Made by a program: the position numbers and the translations under genes. A model generated the notes under the pieces. The model saw only the letters and a program-made list of their open reading frames with translations, made no database searches and was not told the origin of the DNA. This document shows, piece after piece, positions 13,451-15,858 of a stretch of 15,858 nucleotides of DNA (position 1 is its first letter; each line of letters begins with the position of its first letter). Source of the stretch: Hyphomicrobiales bacterium. Lineage in GTDB: Bacteria > Pseudomonadota > Alphaproteobacteria > Rhizobiales > Hyphomicrobiaceae. The stretch is taken from positions 1 to 15,858 of the forward strand of contig JAFKKW010000205.1 in the NCBI GenBank assembly GCA_017304275.1. Direction: 5' to 3'.

Positions 13451-13957
13451 TTAGAGTGCAGTCGGCCATAGGTGCGCCAGTGCTTCAGCGGCGAGATACA
13501 TCCCGAGCCCGAAAACTGAATGAGCCGCGACGCTCTTGAAGCGGGTGACTGTCGGATTTGGCGTCTTGGAGCCGGCGAATCCCATTCCCATACCCGGCAT
13601 CATGACGAAATATGGAGCGCTCAGAAGCACCCAAGACAGGACGAGCGGAGGAAGGATTGTCGACTCTGCCAGCCACGCGGATCCGCAAAGCGCCAAAAGA
13701 AGAAGGCCATATCCAATACCGATTGCGTAATGCGCAATCCATCCGATTGCGAGTTCGCCCTTCACGGGTTTGGCGGCACTCATCGATGCGTGGTGGAATT
13801 TGCCGCGAGGTATATTGCCGAGCCATCGGCCGACCATCGCCCAATTGGTCCCCGGCACATTCCAAACGCGGGCGAGGAATAGCGCCCAGACATCCAGTAG
13901 CAAGGTTCCGGCGACACCCACGAGCGCGCCCTTGATGAGGGTGGCAGTATCGATCAT
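13451..13957 (-). CDS. DUF2938 family membrane protein
   Basis: This 168-residue protein matches the DUF2938 pattern: an N-terminal helix (IKGALVGVAGTLLLDVWALF), the conserved GTNWAMVGRWLGNIPRGKF and GWIAHYAIGIGYG, then PPLVLSWVLLSAPYFVMMPGMGMGFAGSKTPNP and a final helix SVFGLGMYLAAEA. About four membrane helices are expected; the function is unknown. ATG 13955-13957 is preceded on the minus strand by AGAAGG at about 7 nt, so the start is good. Base composition is lower in GC than the left part of the window (13681-13740 has 29 G/C of 60, against 41 of 60 at 3121-3180), suggesting later acquisition. It runs in the same direction as the two genes upstream of it, with a 69-nt gap, and may be the end of that operon. 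Confidence 0.85.
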   Translation of the reverse strand: MIDTATLIKGALVGVAGTLLLDVWALFLARVWNVPGTNWAMVGRWLGNIPRGKFHHASMSAAKPVKGELAIGWIAHYAIGIGYGLLLLALCGSAWLAESTILPPLVLSWVLLSAPYFVMMPGMGMGFAGSKTPNPTVTRFKSVAAHSVFGLGMYLAAEALAHLWPTAL

Positions 13958-14026
13958 GGCATTGCCTTCTTGCAGCGGTTTTAGCTATTCGACTTCTAGC
14001 GTGGTATGGGCGCGAGGGCCCGCGCA

Positions 14027-14974
14027 TCAGGCTAAAGTCTCCTTGCCGGTCAATTTGCTTGCCAGGGCCTCGATGTGCTCACCATCGGTGCCGCAACAGC
14101 CGCCGAGGATACGCAGACCAAACCGCCTCCCGAGTCTAGTGACGCGATCCGCGAAATCCTCCGCCGGTTCGGTCACCAACACTTCGCTATTATCCAAGTC
14201 TTCCACCTCAGCGTCGGCGGTGTTGGCCTGGAAAGTCAGGATGCGCCGGCAGGCCTCCGGGCGAGTGGCCGCAACCGTTTCCAGTGCCGTCTCCAGCACC
14301 TGAGCGTGGACGCAGTTGATGGAGAAGCCGACTGGAGGACGGGCGGCATCCGCGTCGATTCGATTCATGGCCTGAACAATTGGTATTCCGTCGAGCACGT
14401 GGCCGGTGCGACGGATCACGAAGCTGATCACGTAAGGCAGATCTGTTTCCGCCATCGCATCGGCTACCCCCATGGCCTCTTCGACATTGGGGGCCGTCGC
14501 CAAATACAAAAAGTCGATCCCCGCAGATGTGAGCGCAAGAATCTGCGGGCGATGAAAGTCGGATGCAGAGCGTCGGTCGAGGGCATCCTCTGGTTTGTAA
14601 GCGTCATCCGACGGGCCAACGAGCCCACCAATGAAAATCGGCGAGCCCTTCCCAAGGGAAGCACGCAGCTCGTTTAAGAAGCGAACGTTGTCCTGGTTGA
14701 CGGGCCGGCCCTTGAAACACGAGGCGTCGATCGCACACTGGGAGCATCGCCAAGTATCGGTAAACGCGAGGATCGGAAGCCGCGCCTTTCGCGCCAGCCT
14801 CATGTAGTCGGAATGGATCTCCGCCAACCGGCTGCGGGCTTTTGCATCATAGACGAAGCCGCCGCTAAGGATATGCGGATCGAGGACAAGACCAGGGGCA
14901 CGCCTGACACGCTCAAGGACAGCTCCTTCTGTTATTGCGCGGCTGCCGCCGGCGACAAACTCGGAAAAGTCCAT
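14027..14974 (-). CDS. homocysteine S-methyltransferase family protein (divergent)
   Basis: Members of this zinc-dependent TIM-barrel family move a methyl group from a donor (S-methylmethionine, betaine, methylcobalamin and others) to a thiol, usually homocysteine. In this 315-residue protein the zinc-binding cysteines are in place: Cys221 in SINCVHA, and Cys293-Cys294 in LGGCCGTDGEHI. The N-terminal family signature (normally DGGxGT) is replaced by LDPHILSGGFVYD, and the usual TNTF-like segment by TDTWRCSQCAIDASC (72-86), which adds three cysteines. The substrate may therefore differ from homocysteine. Start ATG 14972-14974 lies one base after the TGA of the PLP decarboxylase gene, so translation is coupled and the two enzymes probably share a pathway. 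Family assignment is good; substrate unknown. Confidence 0.85.
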   Translation of the reverse strand: MDFSEFVAGGSRAITEGAVLERVRRAPGLVLDPHILSGGFVYDAKARSRLAEIHSDYMRLARKARLPILAFTDTWRCSQCAIDASCFKGRPVNQDNVRFLNELRASLGKGSPIFIGGLVGPSDDAYKPEDALDRRSASDFHRPQILALTSAGIDFLYLATAPNVEEAMGVADAMAETDLPYVISFVIRRTGHVLDGIPIVQAMNRIDADAARPPVGFSINCVHAQVLETALETVAATRPEACRRILTFQANTADAEVEDLDNSEVLVTEPAEDFADRVTRLGRRFGLRILGGCCGTDGEHIEALASKLTGKETLA

Positions 14975-14975
14975 A

Positions 14976-15858
14976 TCAGTCTCGTTGGTAGGCCCCGCCG
15001 AGCGCCAGAACTTGCGTTCGAAGCGCGGCGATGTCGTCGATCGTCGTCTCCGGGTTCATGAGTGCAAGTCGGAGCCAGCGCTTGCCCAAAGCCTCCGTCG
15101 TCGAGATATAGAAATCGCCGTCGTGCGTCAGTCGCTTGCGGAGGGCGAGCTGCAACCCATCGGGGCCCTGGAGCCGGAAGCAGACGATATTCGTTTGCGG
15201 CTGGACCGCGACCTCGATGCCGGGCGTCGCGCGGAGCAGGTCGGCGGCCGCCTGGGCAACATCGGTCTGTCGTTCGATGCCCGCGGCGATCGCGTGCTCG
15301 CCTCCGTGCGCGACAGCGAAGAAGACTTTCAGACCCAAAGCCGCCTTTGTGCATTCGACCGTGCGGTGAACGAAGTCAATGCCGGGCTGATCCTTGTCGT
15401 GGAACAGATAGCTGGCCTCCTGATGGAAGGCATCGTTCAGCGCGCTTTCGTCGCGCACCAGGACTGCGGCGCACAGCAGCGGCGCGCGTAGCATTTTGTG
15501 CGCGTCCCAAACGATCGAGTCCGCCTCCTCGATGCCGTCAAGCGTGTGGCGCAGGCGCGAAGACAGCAAGTTGGATGCGCCATGGGCGCCGTCGACGTGC
15601 AGCCAAACGCCGTGCTCACGACATATGGCGGCGATGTCGCGAATGGGGTCGAAAAGACCGAGAGCCGTGCTGCCGCCGTTCGCGACGACCGCGACCGGTA
15701 ATTTCCCGTCTTGGCATATCTTTCTCAGCTGGCTCGGCAGGATGTCCGGGTCGATCCGTCCGAGAGCATCCGTCGCGGCCCGGCACACGTTCTGCTCTCC
15801 AAGCCCGAGGATGCCGGCTGCGCGCGCGACCGAGTAATGTGATGCTGGCGCGCACACC
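14976..15858 (-). CDS. group II PLP-dependent decarboxylase (5' truncated by window)
   Basis: The frame is open to the right edge, so the N-terminal third is missing; 293-294 residues are seen. Numbering from the codon at 15857, His7 in SHYSVARAAGILGLG is the His that stacks on the cofactor ring, Asp89 in LHVDGAHGAS pairs with the pyridine nitrogen, and Lys121 in WDAHKMLRAP forms the internal aldimine. These define the family of glutamate, aromatic amino acid, diaminobutyrate and cysteine-sulfinate decarboxylases. The HVDGAHGAS form and the following SIVWDAHKML and TVECTKAALGLKVFF are of the diaminobutyrate/aspartate-like branch rather than GadB. The substrate cannot be assigned. The stop (14976-14978) is one base from the start of the homocysteine S-methyltransferase-like gene: a coupled pair. 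Confidence 0.9.
   Translation of the reverse strand, partial: VCAPASHYSVARAAGILGLGEQNVCRAATDALGRIDPDILPSQLRKICQDGKLPVAVVANGGSTALGLFDPIRDIAAICREHGVWLHVDGAHGASNLLSSRLRHTLDGIEEADSIVWDAHKMLRAPLLCAAVLVRDESALNDAFHQEASYLFHDKDQPGIDFVHRTVECTKAALGLKVFFAVAHGGEHAIAAGIERQTDVAQAAADLLRATPGIEVAVQPQTNIVCFRLQGPDGLQLALRKRLTHDGDFYISTTEALGKRWLRLALMNPETTIDDIAALRTQVLALGGAYQRD

Overview
The window looks like chromosomal DNA from a high-GC alphaproteobacterium, most likely order Hyphomicrobiales (a Hyphomicrobium-, Rhodomicrobium- or Rhodoplanes-like lineage). The case rests on the gene order (rpmB, a DUF3108 protein, a SUV3-like helicase, an S4 RNA-binding protein, a seven-iron ferredoxin FdxA, CarD), on the alphaproteobacterial form of L28 and FdxA, and on two short interspersed repeats of the kind scattered through such genomes. 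The genus is an inference. No rRNA, tRNA, CRISPR, transposase or integrase gene was seen.

Layout. 1-1300: the 3' part of a VOC (catechol-2,3-dioxygenase-like) protein, then rpmB on the minus strand with its own terminator. 1284-7960: a plus-strand housekeeping block made of a secreted DUF3108 protein, a 1073-residue SUV3-type RNA helicase with a long disordered tail, an S4 protein translationally coupled to it by an ATGA overlap, fdxA, an AT-rich 486-base gap, and a CarD regulator with a histone-H1-like N-terminal tail. This block closes with a textbook intrinsic terminator, followed by a REP-type palindrome. 8150-10157 (minus): a calcium-binding RTX-type repeat protein and, 4 nt after its stop, an exported SNase-fold protein whose active site looks degenerate. 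10348-11792: a small four-helix membrane protein and a PPK2 polyphosphate kinase, convergent on a shared hairpin. 11945-13363: a PhoR-type membrane sensor kinase divergent from ppk2. 13451-15858 (minus, more variable and locally lower GC): a DUF2938 membrane protein, a divergent homocysteine S-methyltransferase-like enzyme and a group II PLP-dependent decarboxylase cut by the window edge. The last two are separated by a single base and so form an operon.

How the genes may work together. The helicase, S4 and CarD genes all concern RNA or transcription. The PPK2 and PhoR-like genes share a promoter region and a phosphate theme. The decarboxylase/methyltransferase pair suggests a small-molecule pathway of unknown product.

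The strongest anomaly is the PhoR-like kinase. Its ATP-binding boxes are intact, but the phosphoacceptor histidine of the H-box is a proline and the following glutamate is an alanine. Other points worth a second look are a perfect hairpin over the helicase ribosome-binding site, the degenerate SNase active site, and the methyltransferase that lacks the usual N-terminal signature of its family.
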